Shown here piece by piece: positions 1 to 11,684 of a DNA stretch of 64,000 bases. A program made the translations under genes and the position numbers. Source of the DNA: Caulobacter henricii (GTDB taxonomy: Bacteria; Pseudomonadota; Alphaproteobacteria; Caulobacterales; Caulobacteraceae); NCBI RefSeq assembly GCF_001414055.1, contig NZ_CP013002.1:1364001-1428000 (forward strand), given 5' to 3'. A model generated the notes under the pieces. That model did not search any database and had not been told where the DNA came from. It was given only the letters and a program-made list of their open reading frames with translations. How positions within the stretch are numbered: the first letter of the stretch is position 1; each line of letters begins with the position of its first letter.

Positions 1-1170
<1,170 letters not shown>

Positions 1171-1205
1171 GGCCTGTCGGCATGGTCAACCGGCCAGCGC
1201 CGCTG

Positions 1206-1320
1206 GCCCCCTCCTGACCTGCTTCGCAGGTCGTCCTCCCCCTTTCAGGGGGAAGATGAAACGCGCCAACCCATCTTCCCCCTCCGGGGGAAGACGATCG
1301 CGAAGCGATCCGTAGGGGGC
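1206..1320. repeat. palindromic intergenic repeat, copy A
   Basis: A tract of short palindromes rich in CCCCCT and AGGGGG. It includes CTGCTTCGCAGGTCG, CCCCCTTTCAGGGGG, CCCCCTCCGGGGGAAG and GATCGCGAAGCGATC. The same building blocks recur at 1837-1948 and 26421-26557, so this is a dispersed intergenic family likely to fold into stem-loops in RNA or ssDNA. Confidence 0.6.
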
Positions 1321-1836
1321 AAGTGCGGGGATGAACTGCGCCTAATCCCCGAACGATCTCTGCGAGACTGCTGTGAAATCAACACTCTGAAAACAGTCTC
1401 AGCGCGCCCGTCCGACGCGCTGAAACCTCCCGTATTCTGTCCCCACCTCGTCGCGAGGAAAGGGCGCAGGGCCAGCGACCATTGCGGCGGCGGGGGGTGA
1501 TCGAGCGGGGCTGGGCTTCAGGGGGATACTGAAGCGTGTCCGGGGATCTGGTTGCTGGCCAGACCCGCCCGCCGTCGGCGTGGTTGAAGGCAAAAGGGCG
1601 TGTCTGGCTGAAAGCCCGTCCTCTTCGACCGCCGGAGCGCGCTGGAAACGGCGGGATCCGGGTCCCGGTAAGGCCTGAACAGGGCCACCTGGCGGGAGGC
1701 TGACGGAAAACGGTCACGCGGAGCGCACGGCTTCGTCGAAACGGTAATCTCTATCCAATCATCCGGGCGAGCCCGGACGCTTCGCGACCCTTTCCACAAC
1801 TCAGCGAGAGATCGTGTGAGGTCGCGAAACTGTAGC

Positions 1837-1948
1837 TGCTCCCCCTCTGGGGGAGCTGTCGCGGAGCTACTGATGGGGCTAATGCGGCGTTCGCCCAGCG
1901 GGCCCCCTCCGGCCCTCCGGGCCACCTCCCCCGGAGGGGGAGGATCTA
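1837..1948. repeat. palindromic intergenic repeat, copy B
   Basis: It starts with TGCTCCCCCTCTGGGGGAGC and a GTCGCGGAGC stem, and ends with GGCCCTCCGGGCCACC plus CCCCCGGAGGGGGAGGAT. Copy C inside the island at 26421-26557 has the same order of parts, with about 25 extra bases in the middle. The 3' end abuts the stop of ruvX, so it could also serve as its transcription terminator. Confidence 0.6.
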
Positions 1949-1954
1949 AGAAAG

Positions 1955-2446
1955 CTAAACCTTGCCGGCCGCCTCGCGGATGCCCCGCATCCGCTCCAGC
2001 GCGCCCTGCAGGATCCAGCCGGCGGCCATCTTGTCGACTACCTCGGCGCGACGCTTGCGATTGATGTCGTGCTCCTCGATCAGCACCCGGGTCACGGCAG
2101 CGGTCGACAGGCGCTCGTCCCAGAAGGTGATCGGCACGTGCGGTTGCAGGCGCAACAGGTTGCGGCCAAAGGCGCGGTTGGACTGGCAGCGGACGCCCTC
2201 GGTGCCGTCCATGTTCATCGGCAGGCCGATGACGATGCCGGCGGCCTTGCGGCTACCCATCAGCTTGAAGAGCGTCTCGGCGTCCTCGGTGAACTTGGAC
2301 TTGCGGATCAGGGCCAGGGGACTGGCGACGGTCAGGGTGACGTCGGAAACGGCCACGCCGATGGTTTTTTCGCCGGGATCGAGGCCGACGATCGGCAGGT
2401 AATCGGGGATGGCGGCGGCGAAGTCTTCGATGTCTAAAACGGGCAT
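1955..2446 (-). CDS. ruvX: RuvX/YqgF family Holliday-junction resolvase-like nuclease
   Basis: A 163-residue protein of the YqgF family, which has an RNase H-like fold and is linked to 16S rRNA 5' maturation and possibly Holliday-junction resolution. The first acidic strand motif is GLDPGEKTIGVAVSD (residues about 21-35), followed by VIGLPMNMDGTEG and the distal acidic motif WDERLSTAAV. The length is normal for alphaproteobacterial members, with a short N-terminal extension before the first strand. It is transcribed away from gatCAB; the two starts are 122 bp apart, so the promoters lie between 2447 and 2568. Confidence 0.92.
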   Translation of the reverse strand: MPVLDIEDFAAAIPDYLPIVGLDPGEKTIGVAVSDVTLTVASPLALIRKSKFTEDAETLFKLMGSRKAAGIVIGLPMNMDGTEGVRCQSNRAFGRNLLRLQPHVPITFWDERLSTAAVTRVLIEEHDINRKRRAEVVDKMAAGWILQGALERMRGIREAAGKV

Positions 2447-2568
2447 CGCGCCTCATAACACATCGAAGGGCCCAACTTACATTGGGAAGCGCCCAACTTA
2501 GGTTAGGAACCCTTGTCAAAGCGCCCCTCTGGCGGCTAACCCACGCGCTTGGAATTCAGGAGGCCCCC

Positions 2569-2856
2569 ATGGCCATTGACGTCGCCACAGTGCGCAAGGT
2601 CGCGCGGCTCGCGCGGATCGCCACACCCGAAGATCGCCTGGAGCCCCTGGCCCAGGAGCTCAACGGCATCATGGCGTGGATTGAACAGCTGGCCGAGGTC
2701 GATACCGACGGCGTCGAGCCCCTGACCAGCGTGGTCGGAGCCGGTGCCCCGTTGCGCGAGGACGTGGTGACCATGGGCGGCGACGCCTCGGTGATCACCT
2801 CCAATGCGCCCAAGTCTGTCGACGGCTTCTTCGTCGTGCCCAAGGTGGTCGAATAA
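2569..2856 (+). CDS. gatC: Asp-tRNA(Asn)/Glu-tRNA(Gln) amidotransferase subunit C
   Basis: The small GatC subunit, 95 residues, wraps around GatA and stabilises the GatCAB complex that amidates misacylated Glu-tRNA(Gln) or Asp-tRNA(Asn). The start [17 protein letters not shown] is typical, and an AGGAGG ribosome binding site lies just upstream, which decides this ATG over upstream in-frame starts. The conserved middle [19 protein letters not shown] and the end segment [16 protein letters not shown] fit the family. Its stop overlaps the gatA start (TAATG), so translation is coupled. The 2460-2510 leader holds two copies of GCCCAACTTA of unknown meaning. Confidence 0.95.
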   Translation: MAIDVATVRKVARLARIATPEDRLEPLAQELNGIMAWIEQLAEVDTDGVEPLTSVVGAGAPLREDVVTMGGDASVITSNAPKSVDGFFVVPKVVE

Positions 2857-4328
2857 TGAGTGCCCTGACCTCCCTGACCCTGAAGGCTGCCATCGATGGC
2901 CTGACGGCCGGCGACTTCACCTCGGTCGAACTGACCACGGCCCATATCGAGGCCATTGAGGCCGCGCGGGCCCTGAACGCCTTCATCGTCGAGACCCCGG
3001 AACAGGCCCTGGCCATGGCCGCGGCCTCCGACGCCCGTCGCGCCCTGGGTGCGGCCGGCCCGCTGGACGGCGCGCCCCTGGGCATCAAGGACCTGTTCTG
3101 CACCAAGGGCGTCCAGACGACCGCCTGCTCGAACATCCTCAAGGGCTTTGTCCCGGAGTACGAATCCACCGTCACCAGCCAGCTGTGGCGCGACGGTGCG
3201 GTGATGCTGGGCAAGCTCAACCTCGACCAGTTCGCCATGGGCTCGTCCAACGAGACCAGCGCCTTCGGCCCGGTGACCAATCCCTGGCGCTCGACGGCCA
3301 GCAACAAGGCCCTGACCCCCGGCGGCTCGTCGGGTGGATCGGCTGCGGCCGTGGCCGCCGACCTGTGCCTGGGGGCCACCGCCACCGACACCGGCGGCTC
3401 GATCCGCCAGCCGGCCGCCTTTACCGGCACTGTGGGCATCAAGCCGACCTATGGCCGCTGCTCGCGCTGGGGCGTCGTGGCCTTTGCCAGCTCGCTGGAC
3501 CAGGCCGGCCCGATCGCCAAGACCGTCGAGGACGCGGCCCTGCTGCTGACCTCGATGTGCGGCCATGACCCCAAGGACTCCACCAGCCTCGACGTGCCCG
3601 TGCCGGACTTCACCCAGTTCGTCGGCAAGTCGGTCAAGGGCCTGAAGATCGGGATTCCCAAGGAATACCGCGTCGACAACATGCCGGCCGAGATCGAGAA
3701 GCTGTGGGAAGACGGCATCGCCTGGCTGAAGGAAGCCGGCTGCGAGATCGTCGACATCACCCTGCCGCACACCAAGTACGCCCTGCCGGCCTACTACATC
3801 GTCGCTCCGGCCGAGGCCTCGTCGAACCTGGCCCGTTATGACGGCATGCGCTACGGCCTGCGGGCCGAGGGCGGCAATCTGACCGAGACCTATGAGAACA
3901 CCCGCGCCGAAGGCTTCGGCGACGAGGTCAAGCGCCGCATCCTGATCGGCACCTATGTGCTCAGCGCCGGCTATTATGACGCCTATTATCTGAAGGCCTT
4001 GAAGGTGCGTCGCCGCATCGCCGAGGACTTCGACAGGGCCTGGGAGCGCTGTGACGCCATCCTGACCCCGACGGCGCCGTCGGCGGCCTTCGGTCTGGGC
4101 GAGAACAGCAATGATCCGATCGCCATGTACCTGAATGACGTCTTCACGGTGACGACCAACCTCGCCGGTCTGCCGGGCCTGTCCCTGCCGGCCGGGCTCG
4201 ATGCCAATGGTCTGCCTCTGGGCCTGCAGATCATCGGCAAGCCCCTCGACGAGGGCACGGTATTCTCGGTGGCCGGGGCGCTGGAAAAGGCGGCCGGGTT
4301 CAACGCCAAGGCCGGAAAGTGGTGGTGA
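2856..4328 (+). CDS. gatA: Asp-tRNA(Asn)/Glu-tRNA(Gln) amidotransferase subunit A
   Basis: GatA, 490 residues, is the amidase-signature glutaminase that releases ammonia for tRNA amidation. The Lys-cisSer-Ser triad is visible as Lys78 in PLGIKDLF, Ser158 in [15 protein letters not shown] and Ser182 in [11 protein letters not shown]. The 24-residue spacing between the two serines matches the family. It overlaps gatC by one base, and gatB follows within six bases, so the three form one operon. The length is normal with no internal disruption. Confidence 0.97.
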   Translation: MSALTSLTLKAAIDGLTAGDFTSVELTTAHIEAIEAARALNAFIVETPEQALAMAAASDARRALGAAGPLDGAPLGIKDLFCTKGVQTTACSNILKGFVPEYESTVTSQLWRDGAVMLGKLNLDQFAMGSSNETSAFGPVTNPWRSTASNKALTPGGSSGGSAAAVAADLCLGATATDTGGSIRQPAAFTGTVGIKPTYGRCSRWGVVAFASSLDQAGPIAKTVEDAALLLTSMCGHDPKDSTSLDVPVPDFTQFVGKSVKGLKIGIPKEYRVDNMPAEIEKLWEDGIAWLKEAGCEIVDITLPHTKYALPAYYIVAPAEASSNLARYDGMRYGLRAEGGNLTETYENTRAEGFGDEVKRRILIGTYVLSAGYYDAYYLKALKVRRRIAEDFDRAWERCDAILTPTAPSAAFGLGENSNDPIAMYLNDVFTVTTNLAGLPGLSLPAGLDANGLPLGLQIIGKPLDEGTVFSVAGALEKAAGFNAKAGKWW

Positions 4329-4333
4329 GTGCG

Positions 4334-5827
<1,494 letters not shown>

Positions 5828-5835
5828 GCCCTGAA

Positions 5836-5867
5836 CCGCGCCCCGGACCCTGGGTCCCGGGGCGCGG
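5836..5867. terminator. GC-rich hairpin between gatB and the RcnB-like gene
   Basis: The left arm CCGCGCCCCGGACCC pairs with the right arm GGGTCCCGGGGCGCGG with one bulged G. It lies nine bases after the gatB stop and 16 bases before the end of the oppositely oriented gene, so it probably terminates transcription from both sides. There is no clear T-run. Confidence 0.65.
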
Positions 5868-5882
5868 CAGTCTAGGCGGCGG

Positions 5883-6380
5883 CTAGTAGCCGCCGTTCAT
5901 CACGTCGAAGATCAGTCCGGTCGCAATGGCGGCGAGGACATAGTCATTGCCGGCCCGGTACCAGTAATAGCCGCGCGGCGGCGCATGCAGACGGTAGCGG
6001 TGGTAGTCGTGCACGACATAGCCCCCGCTGCGATAATAGGGCGGCAGATAGGCGCCGCGCCGCCAGGCATTGTATCCGGGCCGATAGCCAGGGCGGCCGT
6101 AATAGTATGACGGAGGCGCGCCGTAGTAGAAGCGGTCGCGATAGTAGTAGCCATTGTGGCGGCCGCGATCCCAGCGGTCTTCCCGCCGGTCCCAGCGGTC
6201 CTCGCGGCGGTCCCAGCGTCCGCTGTCGTGCCGGGCGTCGCGACGATCTTCACGGCGGTCCCAGCGATCCTCGCGACGGTCCCATCCGCCGCGATCCTGG
6301 GCCGAAGCGTCGCTGGCCGTGAGCGCCATGGGGGCGGCCACCGAGGCGACCGCAGCGATGGTGAGCAACAGACGTTTCAT
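5883..6380 (-). CDS. RcnB-like periplasmic protein with WDRREDR repeats
   Basis: A 165-residue exported protein. The signal peptide is MKRLLLTIAAVASVAAPMAL, with cleavage near ASDASA-QD. Residues about 27-72 are an Asp/Arg/Trp-rich repeat (WDRREDR, at least five near-copies), followed by a Tyr/Gly/Pro-rich middle. The C-terminal domain GYYWYRAGNDYVLAAIATGLI is the signature of the RcnB family, whose E. coli member influences nickel/cobalt homeostasis. The ATG at 6380 is chosen because GGAG lies eight bases upstream; an in-frame GTG sits three codons earlier. Metal function is an inference from the family only. Confidence 0.8.
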   Translation of the reverse strand: MKRLLLTIAAVASVAAPMALTASDASAQDRGGWDRREDRWDRREDRRDARHDSGRWDRREDRWDRREDRWDRGRHNGYYYRDRFYYGAPPSYYYGRPGYRPGYNAWRRGAYLPPYYRSGGYVVHDYHRYRLHAPPRGYYWYRAGNDYVLAAIATGLIFDVMNGGY

Positions 6381-6971
6381 CTCGTCCACTCCTTTTGGTC
6401 GGGCGGTTTCTCAGCCGCCGAGTCCCTCGACCTGGCGAACAAGGTCGTTCTGGCCGGCTGAACCGGGCCTGAATGGGGCTGTCAGGCACCGGTCTTGCTC
6501 CGGTGGTCAGGTCGTTTGGTGTGGTGAATCGGCAACGTGTGGATCGTGATCTGATCTGCGACCAATCGTCCAAGGCGGACGGCTTCAACGCGACATGGCT
6601 TGCCTGCGGCACAAACCGGCGCTTCAGTGATGGTGCAGAGGGGCGCTCCGGCCTGGGCTCGACCCTAGCCGCTCGGGGCCCCAAAGCGCCGGAATGGCCT
6701 GACAAACCGGCCGTTTGACGTGTCTCTGGCGGCTTTGAGTCTTCGCTGGGCTCGACCTGGCGATAGACGTCCTGGGTTGCCGAAGGGCGCGGCGTTAACT
6801 CGCCGTATACATGCCTTTACACTGAGTAATACCCCTGAAGAATGCATGTATTCAGATCATGATTCATGATGTCGCGCCGCTTAACTATATATTCAGTGGC
6901 GATGGACTTTCCTGCTTTCAGGCCTGAGATCGGACAGAACGTCTGAGGGGCCTGCAAGTGGAGAAGATGCC
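6381..6971. other. gene-free interval upstream of RcnB-like and Sel1 genes
   Basis: These 591 bases separate divergent genes and should hold both promoters. The last 180 bases are AT-richer than the surroundings and contain a perfect 15-bp dyad at 6856-6870. They also hold TTAA-N7-TTCA (about 6887-6901), a one-mismatch match to the CtrA consensus TTAA-N7-TTAA. I see no gene here. Confidence 0.5.
6856..6870. promoter_or_regulatory. perfect 15-bp dyad upstream of the Sel1 gene
   Basis: The arms are ATCATGA and TCATGAT around a single T. It lies about 100 bases before the start of the small Sel1 gene, in an AT-rich patch. It could be a dimeric repressor operator; no factor can be named. Confidence 0.3.
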
Positions 6972-7247
6972 ATGATGATGAGCCTCGAACCCCCGCCCGC
7001 CCATGTCCTGCCTCTGCCGACCCCCGAGTCCTCGGGCGACGAGCTGTTCCGCATGGGGCTGATGTATTCCACCGGTCAGGGCGGCGCGCCCGTCGACTAT
7101 GTCTCGGCCCACATGCTGTTCAACCTGGCGGCCATGCGCGGTTCGGTCGAAGCCAAGGTCTATCGCAAGGAACTGTCGCAGGAGATGGCCAGCGAAGACG
7201 TCGCCGAAGCTCAACGCGCCGCGCGGGAGTGGCTGGCCCACGGCTGA
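6972..7247 (+). CDS. small Sel1-repeat protein
   Basis: A 91-residue cytoplasmic protein built around a single Sel1/TPR-like helical repeat: ELFRMGLMYSTGQGGAPVDYVSAHMLFNLAA (residues about 25-55) followed by GSVEAKVYRKELSQEM. Sel1 proteins act as protein-protein scaffolds; the partner here is unknown. The gene begins with three consecutive ATG codons, preceded by GGAG a few bases upstream, so the exact start could be 6972, 6975 or 6978. It stands alone between the RcnB-like gene and the holdfast locus. In the opposite direction hfsD ends 45 bases away. Confidence 0.75.
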   Translation: MMMSLEPPPAHVLPLPTPESSGDELFRMGLMYSTGQGGAPVDYVSAHMLFNLAAMRGSVEAKVYRKELSQEMASEDVAEAQRAAREWLAHG

Positions 7248-7292
7248 CTCCGGCTTTCCGGATTCGGCAGCAGGCCAGTCCTCAGCTGAAGT

Positions 7293-8033
7293 CTATTGGC
7301 CGACGCCGTTGACTGCGTAGCTGAAACTGACCGGCAGCAGGTCCCGGAAATACTGCTGCATGAACAGGCCCGTTTCGGCCGCCCCGCTGCGCGGCACGTA
7401 AACGATGTCGAACCTGCGGAGTGGGATCAGGTCTATGCCACCCGGATTGGTCATCCCCTTCAGGAGGTCGGCCGTCCGCAGCATGGCGCGGCCATCTGGC
7501 CCGCGACGAATGATCACAACCTGGCTGCGCTTCGAGGACGCCTTGAAGCCGCCAGCCTGAATTACGGCGCGCAGCGCGTCCACATCACCCGGCATGTCGT
7601 ACACGCCGGGAGCGCCGACCTCGCCGCCGACAAACACCTTGAGCGGCATTGTGGCCTTCACCGCCACCTGCACCTGCGGCCTGAGCAACTGGCTGCCATA
7701 GGCCTCGGTGATCGCATCCTCCAGCTCAAAGATCGTCCGATCCGCTGCCATCACCGGTCCCAGCAGGGGCAGGACAATGCGCCCGTCCGGTTGAATGATG
7801 GCCGTTCTGTTGAGTTCAGTGGCCGATGCCACCGTCACCTCGACCTCATCGCCCGGATAGAACCGATAGGAGGGCTCCTGTTCGGACCAGTCCGCGTAGC
7901 CGATGTTCGGGAAGTTCGCACTGGGGCGTGGCGCAGGCGTGAGCGGCTCGCCGTCCACATGGCTACAGGCCGTTACGCCACTGCTTAAGAGCAGGATGGC
8001 CAAGGCTGTCGAAAGGGGCGTGCGTGAGTGCAT
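7293..8033 (-). CDS. hfsD: holdfast polysaccharide export lipoprotein (Wza/GumB-like)
   Basis: HfsD, 246 residues, is the outer-membrane polysaccharide-export protein of the holdfast machine. The signal peptide ends in a lipobox (VTAC, Cys at residue 23). A Poly_export domain follows (YRFYPGDEVEVTVASATELN ... IIQPDGRIVLPLLG), then an SLBB-like domain (PLKVFVGGEVGAPGVYDMPG). It is divergent from hfsA across an 85-base shared promoter region. The short size without a long C-terminal helix matches GumB-type rather than full-length Wza proteins. Identity as hfsD rests on the surrounding hfs order. Confidence 0.9.
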   Translation of the reverse strand: MHSRTPLSTALAILLLSSGVTACSHVDGEPLTPAPRPSANFPNIGYADWSEQEPSYRFYPGDEVEVTVASATELNRTAIIQPDGRIVLPLLGPVMAADRTIFELEDAITEAYGSQLLRPQVQVAVKATMPLKVFVGGEVGAPGVYDMPGDVDALRAVIQAGGFKASSKRSQVVIIRRGPDGRAMLRTADLLKGMTNPGGIDLIPLRRFDIVYVPRSGAAETGLFMQQYFRDLLPVSFSYAVNGVGQ

Positions 8034-8056
8034 GCGGCAAGTCTTAACAGGAATGG

Positions 8057-8071
8057 GTAACGAACTCTTAA
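8057..8071. promoter_or_regulatory. CtrA-like site between hfsD and hfsA
   Basis: The sequence GTAA-N7-TTAA differs by one base from the consensus TTAA-N7-TTAA of the Caulobacter cell-cycle regulator CtrA. A further TTAA lies at 8044-8047. It sits in the 85-base divergent promoter region. Binding is an inference from the motif only. Confidence 0.35.
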
Positions 8072-8118
8072 GGGCGAGCGGACCAGTTTGGCTCTGAGAG
8101 TGAACCCTTCGGATTCGT

Positions 8119-9618
8119 ATGTCGACGACGAGCGCCTGGACCAGTGTGCCGCACGATCCTCCGTCGCAACGCGACTGGGCGACCCGTGCCCGCTATGCGC
8201 CGTCCGACTTCATCACGCTGCTTTGGCGAGAACGCTTCCTGATGCTGGGCATCTTCCTGGTGATTGCCAGCGTCGGCATCGCCTTCTCGATGACCCTGAA
8301 AAAGAACTACACGGCAGAATCCAGCCTCTTCGTTCGCCTTGGCCAGGAATATGTCTATGAACCCCGTGCCGGCGATGCTGGCCGCGGAGCGGTGCCTGAC
8401 GTGGATCAGGTCATCCAGTCCGAAGCTGAGATTCTCGGTAGCGGCGAGCTTCGGGAGCGCGTCATTCGCAAGCTTGGCTTCGCGGAGGTGTTTCCGTCAC
8501 AGGCCACAAAATACGCCGCTGCGACACCGGAAGGTAAGCGCAAGCTCATTTCCCTTGGGCGCGATTCCATCGCCAAGCACCTGAAGATCGAGACCGCGCC
8601 GGACAATTCCATTATCCGGCTGTCTTACCAGAACGAAGCTCCGGATCGGGCTGAGAAGGTGTTGAACACCCTGCTGGAAGAGTATCTCACCTATCGTCGG
8701 CGGCTGCTGATTGGTGGCGACGACCGTGTCCTGCAGCGGCAGAAAGACATCTTCGAGCAAAAGCTCCAGGAGACGGACACGAGCTACCAGTCCTTCCTGA
8801 CCACCAATGACATCGGCGACTTTTCGGCCCAGAAGGCGACGCTGACGCAACTGCAGACTCAGGTCGAGCAGCAGAAGTACTCGATTGAAGCCCAGTTGCA
8901 GGATCGCACCGCCCGACTGGCTGCGGTCGAGTCTGAACTCGCGCGGACGCCGGCCGAAACCGTGCTCTATCGCGATGCCGACACGACGGCGGCGGCAAAA
9001 CTCAACCAGTTGAAGCTGGATCGTGAGGGTTTGCTCTCTCGCTATCGTTCCGATGCGAGCCCGGTTCGCGATATCGATGCCCAGATTGCCCAACTGGAAA
9101 AGGGCATGGCGGCGGGGCGCACCAGTGGTGAGGGCGCGCGGCGGAGTGGCCCCAATCCGATTTGGCAAACCCTGCAGACCTCCCGCAACGACCTGATCGC
9201 CGAAGTCGCGGCCCTTCGGGTGTCTGAGGCAACCGCGGGTCAGCAGGTCGCGGATGTGAATCAGCGCTTGCTGCGCCTGGCTGAACTTGAGCCGCAGTTC
9301 AATCAGCTGAGCCGCGATCGCGATGTCCTGTCGTCCAATGTTCGTGACTTTACGGTCAAGGAACAGCAGGACGAGGCGCAACGTCGGATGTCATCGGAAA
9401 GCAGCGACAATATTCGCATCGTCCAGCGCGCTGTGGCACCGTCTCAAGGCAAGAGCCTGCAGAAGCCCATTCTTGCCCTGACGATCCTGTTTGCGGCCTT
9501 CACGGCAGCCTGTGCCGGCCTGGTTAGGATGTTTCTCCGTCCTGGCTTGCAGACCCCTGCTTCGGCGGCTCGGACCTTGAACCTCCCGGTTCTGGCCTCC
9601 GCCGGCTACAAGCCCTGA
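8119..9618 (+). CDS. hfsA: holdfast polysaccharide co-polymerase (Wzc/GumC-like)
   Basis: HfsA, 499 residues, is the inner-membrane chain-length/export co-polymerase of holdfast synthesis. It has two membrane segments (about residues 35-58, LMLGIFLVIASVGIAFSM, and 455-475, LALTILFAAFTAACAGL). They flank a large periplasmic part with long coiled coils (about residues 190-440, many Gln/Leu/Glu). The Wzz-type N-terminal domain is visible around YTAESSLFVRLGQEYVY. It lacks a C-terminal kinase domain, which is supplied by HfsB downstream. ATG 8119 is the first start after the shared promoter. Confidence 0.9.
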   Translation: MSTTSAWTSVPHDPPSQRDWATRARYAPSDFITLLWRERFLMLGIFLVIASVGIAFSMTLKKNYTAESSLFVRLGQEYVYEPRAGDAGRGAVPDVDQVIQSEAEILGSGELRERVIRKLGFAEVFPSQATKYAAATPEGKRKLISLGRDSIAKHLKIETAPDNSIIRLSYQNEAPDRAEKVLNTLLEEYLTYRRRLLIGGDDRVLQRQKDIFEQKLQETDTSYQSFLTTNDIGDFSAQKATLTQLQTQVEQQKYSIEAQLQDRTARLAAVESELARTPAETVLYRDADTTAAAKLNQLKLDREGLLSRYRSDASPVRDIDAQIAQLEKGMAAGRTSGEGARRSGPNPIWQTLQTSRNDLIAEVAALRVSEATAGQQVADVNQRLLRLAELEPQFNQLSRDRDVLSSNVRDFTVKEQQDEAQRRMSSESSDNIRIVQRAVAPSQGKSLQKPILALTILFAAFTAACAGLVRMFLRPGLQTPASAARTLNLPVLASAGYKP

Positions 9619-9706
9619 GCGGTTCCCAATGAGTGCTTTGGTCGCCTTTCGCGCGCTCAGGGAATGGCGCTAGTTTGAAGCTTCTGAACGCGCGGCGATT
9701 CGACGG

Positions 9707-10408
9707 ATGGTAGATTTGAACGCCGAGATGGCGGAGTTGTGGAGCTCACTGGGCGCACCAGCGCCTGGGCGTCCGCACGTCATCCAGGTGGTTGCCGCCC
9801 GGAGAGGTGAGGGCACATCCACCATAGCCCGCGAACTCGCCCGCTTCACCTCCGCCCGCGCCGGCCGCAAGACCTGGCTGGTCGATATGGATCTGGCGAC
9901 TTCAAACCAGTTCCAGACCCTTTCGTCGCAGCCCGAGCGGTTTGGCGTCCTGGGACCGGCCGTGGCCGCTTCGCCTGATGAGTCGGCCTTCTTCACGGTT
10001 CAGCCACCGGCTCCCCGCTCTGACGGTGGCGTCTGGCCGGATTCCAAGTACCTGACCGCACATAGTGTCGGCGGATCTCGCCTTTGGGTTACGCGCTTCA
10101 ATCGCGATGCTCTTCGAGGGCGTCAAAAGGTCCACATCATTCCGGGTGCCGAGTATTGGCAGGCGCTGCGTCGCCACGCGGAGGTCATTGTCGTCGACAG
10201 TCCGTCGACAGATCGCTCCCAGGCTGCCCTGACCGTAGCCCAGCACATGGATCAGACGGTTCTGGTGGTTTCGGCCCAGCAACCTGACGTCAAGCCTCCC
10301 GCCCAGTTGCGCGATGCCCTGGCCACAGCGGGTGGTCGTTGCGCGGGTGTGTTCTTCAACCAGGCCTCTGTGCAGCCGCCCGCCTTCCTGCGGGCGATCC
10401 TCCCGTGA
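9707..10408 (+). CDS. hfsB: CpsD/Wzc-kinase-like holdfast protein with altered P-loop
   Basis: HfsB, 233 residues, corresponds to the separate cytoplasmic ATPase/BY-kinase half that partners HfsA. The fold is recognisable from HVIQVVAARRGEGTSTIAREL, TWLVDMDLATSNQFQ (Walker A'-like, Asp retained) and VIVVDSPSTDRSQAA. The Walker A lysine of the usual GEGKST is replaced by Thr37 (GEGTST), and no C-terminal tyrosine cluster is present. Kinase activity is therefore doubtful and a structural or regulatory role is likelier. The stop overlaps the hfsC start. Confidence 0.87.
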   Translation: MVDLNAEMAELWSSLGAPAPGRPHVIQVVAARRGEGTSTIARELARFTSARAGRKTWLVDMDLATSNQFQTLSSQPERFGVLGPAVAASPDESAFFTVQPPAPRSDGGVWPDSKYLTAHSVGGSRLWVTRFNRDALRGRQKVHIIPGAEYWQALRRHAEVIVVDSPSTDRSQAALTVAQHMDQTVLVVSAQQPDVKPPAQLRDALATAGGRCAGVFFNQASVQPPAFLRAILP

Positions 10409-11646
10409 CGCAGCCGGGGAGGGCACCGCTCCTCCTGCCTCAGATCGCGCTTTTCTGCGCGGCAGTCGCCATGCTGCTGCTCTACAGCGGCGGCTGGGCC
10501 CTACCGCTTTTTGGTGAAAAGGCCGACGAGTCCGCCGCAGGCTTCATGCGCGTCGCCTATCTGCCCGCCTATGCCGCAGGCTTTCTGCTGATCGCGCTTA
10601 ATCCTCGCAACCTGCTGCGGGTGCTGGTTCGCCAGCCTCTGTTGATCGTGCTGATGCTGATCGTGATTGGCTCGACCTTCTGGTCCATAGCGCCGGACGT
10701 CACGACCCGTCGCGCGTTTGCGGTCACCTGCACCACCCTGGGCGGACTGGCGCTCGCCGCCCGCTACAAGTGGGCTGAACTGGCCGAGGTGGTGGGGGCG
10801 ACCTTTGTGGTGCTGATCGTTGCCAGTTTCATTGTCTGTCTGGCCGTGCCGTCGATCGGGGTGATGACGGAGCTGTTCCCTGGAGCCTGGAGAGGGCTGT
10901 GGATGGAGAAGAACGGGCTCGGGGGGCTGATGGCACTCGGCTTCTGTTTGCTCTCGGCTGCCGCTCTGCTCAATCCCCAGAGGGCAAAGCTTTGGTGGCC
11001 CTTCGCAGGCCTGGCACTGGTGCTGGTCCTGATGTCCACATCCAAGACGTCCCTGGCCTCTCTTCTCGTCGGGGCGGCGGCCTTGGTCTTTGTTCTGATC
11101 GCCAGACGGAGCCCCGCAGCCAGCGCGGCCATCACCTGGACGGGCGTGACCGGCGTTCTGCTGGTGGCAGGGTTCCTGCTCGTGGCTTCCGATGTGTTCT
11201 TTGCCATTCTTGGCAAGGACGCCACCCTGACAGGCCGAACGGAGATCTGGAGTGCGGCCATGCGCCAGATCGAACTCAGACCCTGGACCGGCTATGGCTA
11301 CGCTGCCGTTTGGGACAACAAATCCGGATGGGGCCCTTTTGCCTGGATCTCCAAGGATGCTGGGTTCCAGGCCCACCATGCTCACAACTCCTGGATCGAG
11401 CAGTGGCTTGGTATGGGCATCATCGGCCTGGCGGCCTGGGGTCTGTTCTATCTTCAGACCCTGACCCTGGCGATCATCGCCGTGTTCCGTGAGCGCGGAG
11501 CGCTGCTCGTCTTTCCGTTTCTGGTTGTCTACACCCTGGTGTCGCTGACTGAGAGCATCGCGGTGGTCTACAACGACTTTCGCTGGGCGCTTTTTGTGAC
11601 GTTTGCGGCCAAACTGGCCTTCTCGGACCGGCAGCAGGCGAGCTAA
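10405..11646 (+). CDS. hfsC: holdfast polysaccharide polymerase (Wzy/O-antigen-ligase family)
   Basis: HfsC, 413 residues from a GTG that overlaps the hfsB stop (GTGA), is a polytopic membrane protein of the O-antigen polymerase/ligase family that joins holdfast repeat units in the periplasm. About 10-12 hydrophobic segments are visible. The large loop carries the family motif around AHHAHNSWIEQWLGMGIIG and the preceding TGRTEIWSAAMRQIELRPW. An upstream in-frame ATG (10339) would force a 70-base overlap with hfsB and is rejected. It ends the hfsABC operon. Confidence 0.88.
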   Translation: MTQPGRAPLLLPQIALFCAAVAMLLLYSGGWALPLFGEKADESAAGFMRVAYLPAYAAGFLLIALNPRNLLRVLVRQPLLIVLMLIVIGSTFWSIAPDVTTRRAFAVTCTTLGGLALAARYKWAELAEVVGATFVVLIVASFIVCLAVPSIGVMTELFPGAWRGLWMEKNGLGGLMALGFCLLSAAALLNPQRAKLWWPFAGLALVLVLMSTSKTSLASLLVGAAALVFVLIARRSPAASAAITWTGVTGVLLVAGFLLVASDVFFAILGKDATLTGRTEIWSAAMRQIELRPWTGYGYAAVWDNKSGWGPFAWISKDAGFQAHHAHNSWIEQWLGMGIIGLAAWGLFYLQTLTLAIIAVFRERGALLVFPFLVVYTLVSLTESIAVVYNDFRWALFVTFAAKLAFSDRQQAS

Positions 11647-11684
11647 TAGGCGCTGGCTCGAACCAAGTTTTTAACCGCCGTGAC

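Larger units (their letters stand above)
1171..1954. other. gene-free interval with two intergenic repeat copies
   Basis: These 784 bases lie between pccB and the end of ruvX. I see no convincing gene; the ORFs present have compositions typical of high-GC shadow frames and no ribosome binding site. Two palindromic C-rich/G-rich repeat copies are listed separately. The part between them (about 1325-1835) shows no recognisable feature. Confidence 0.6.
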
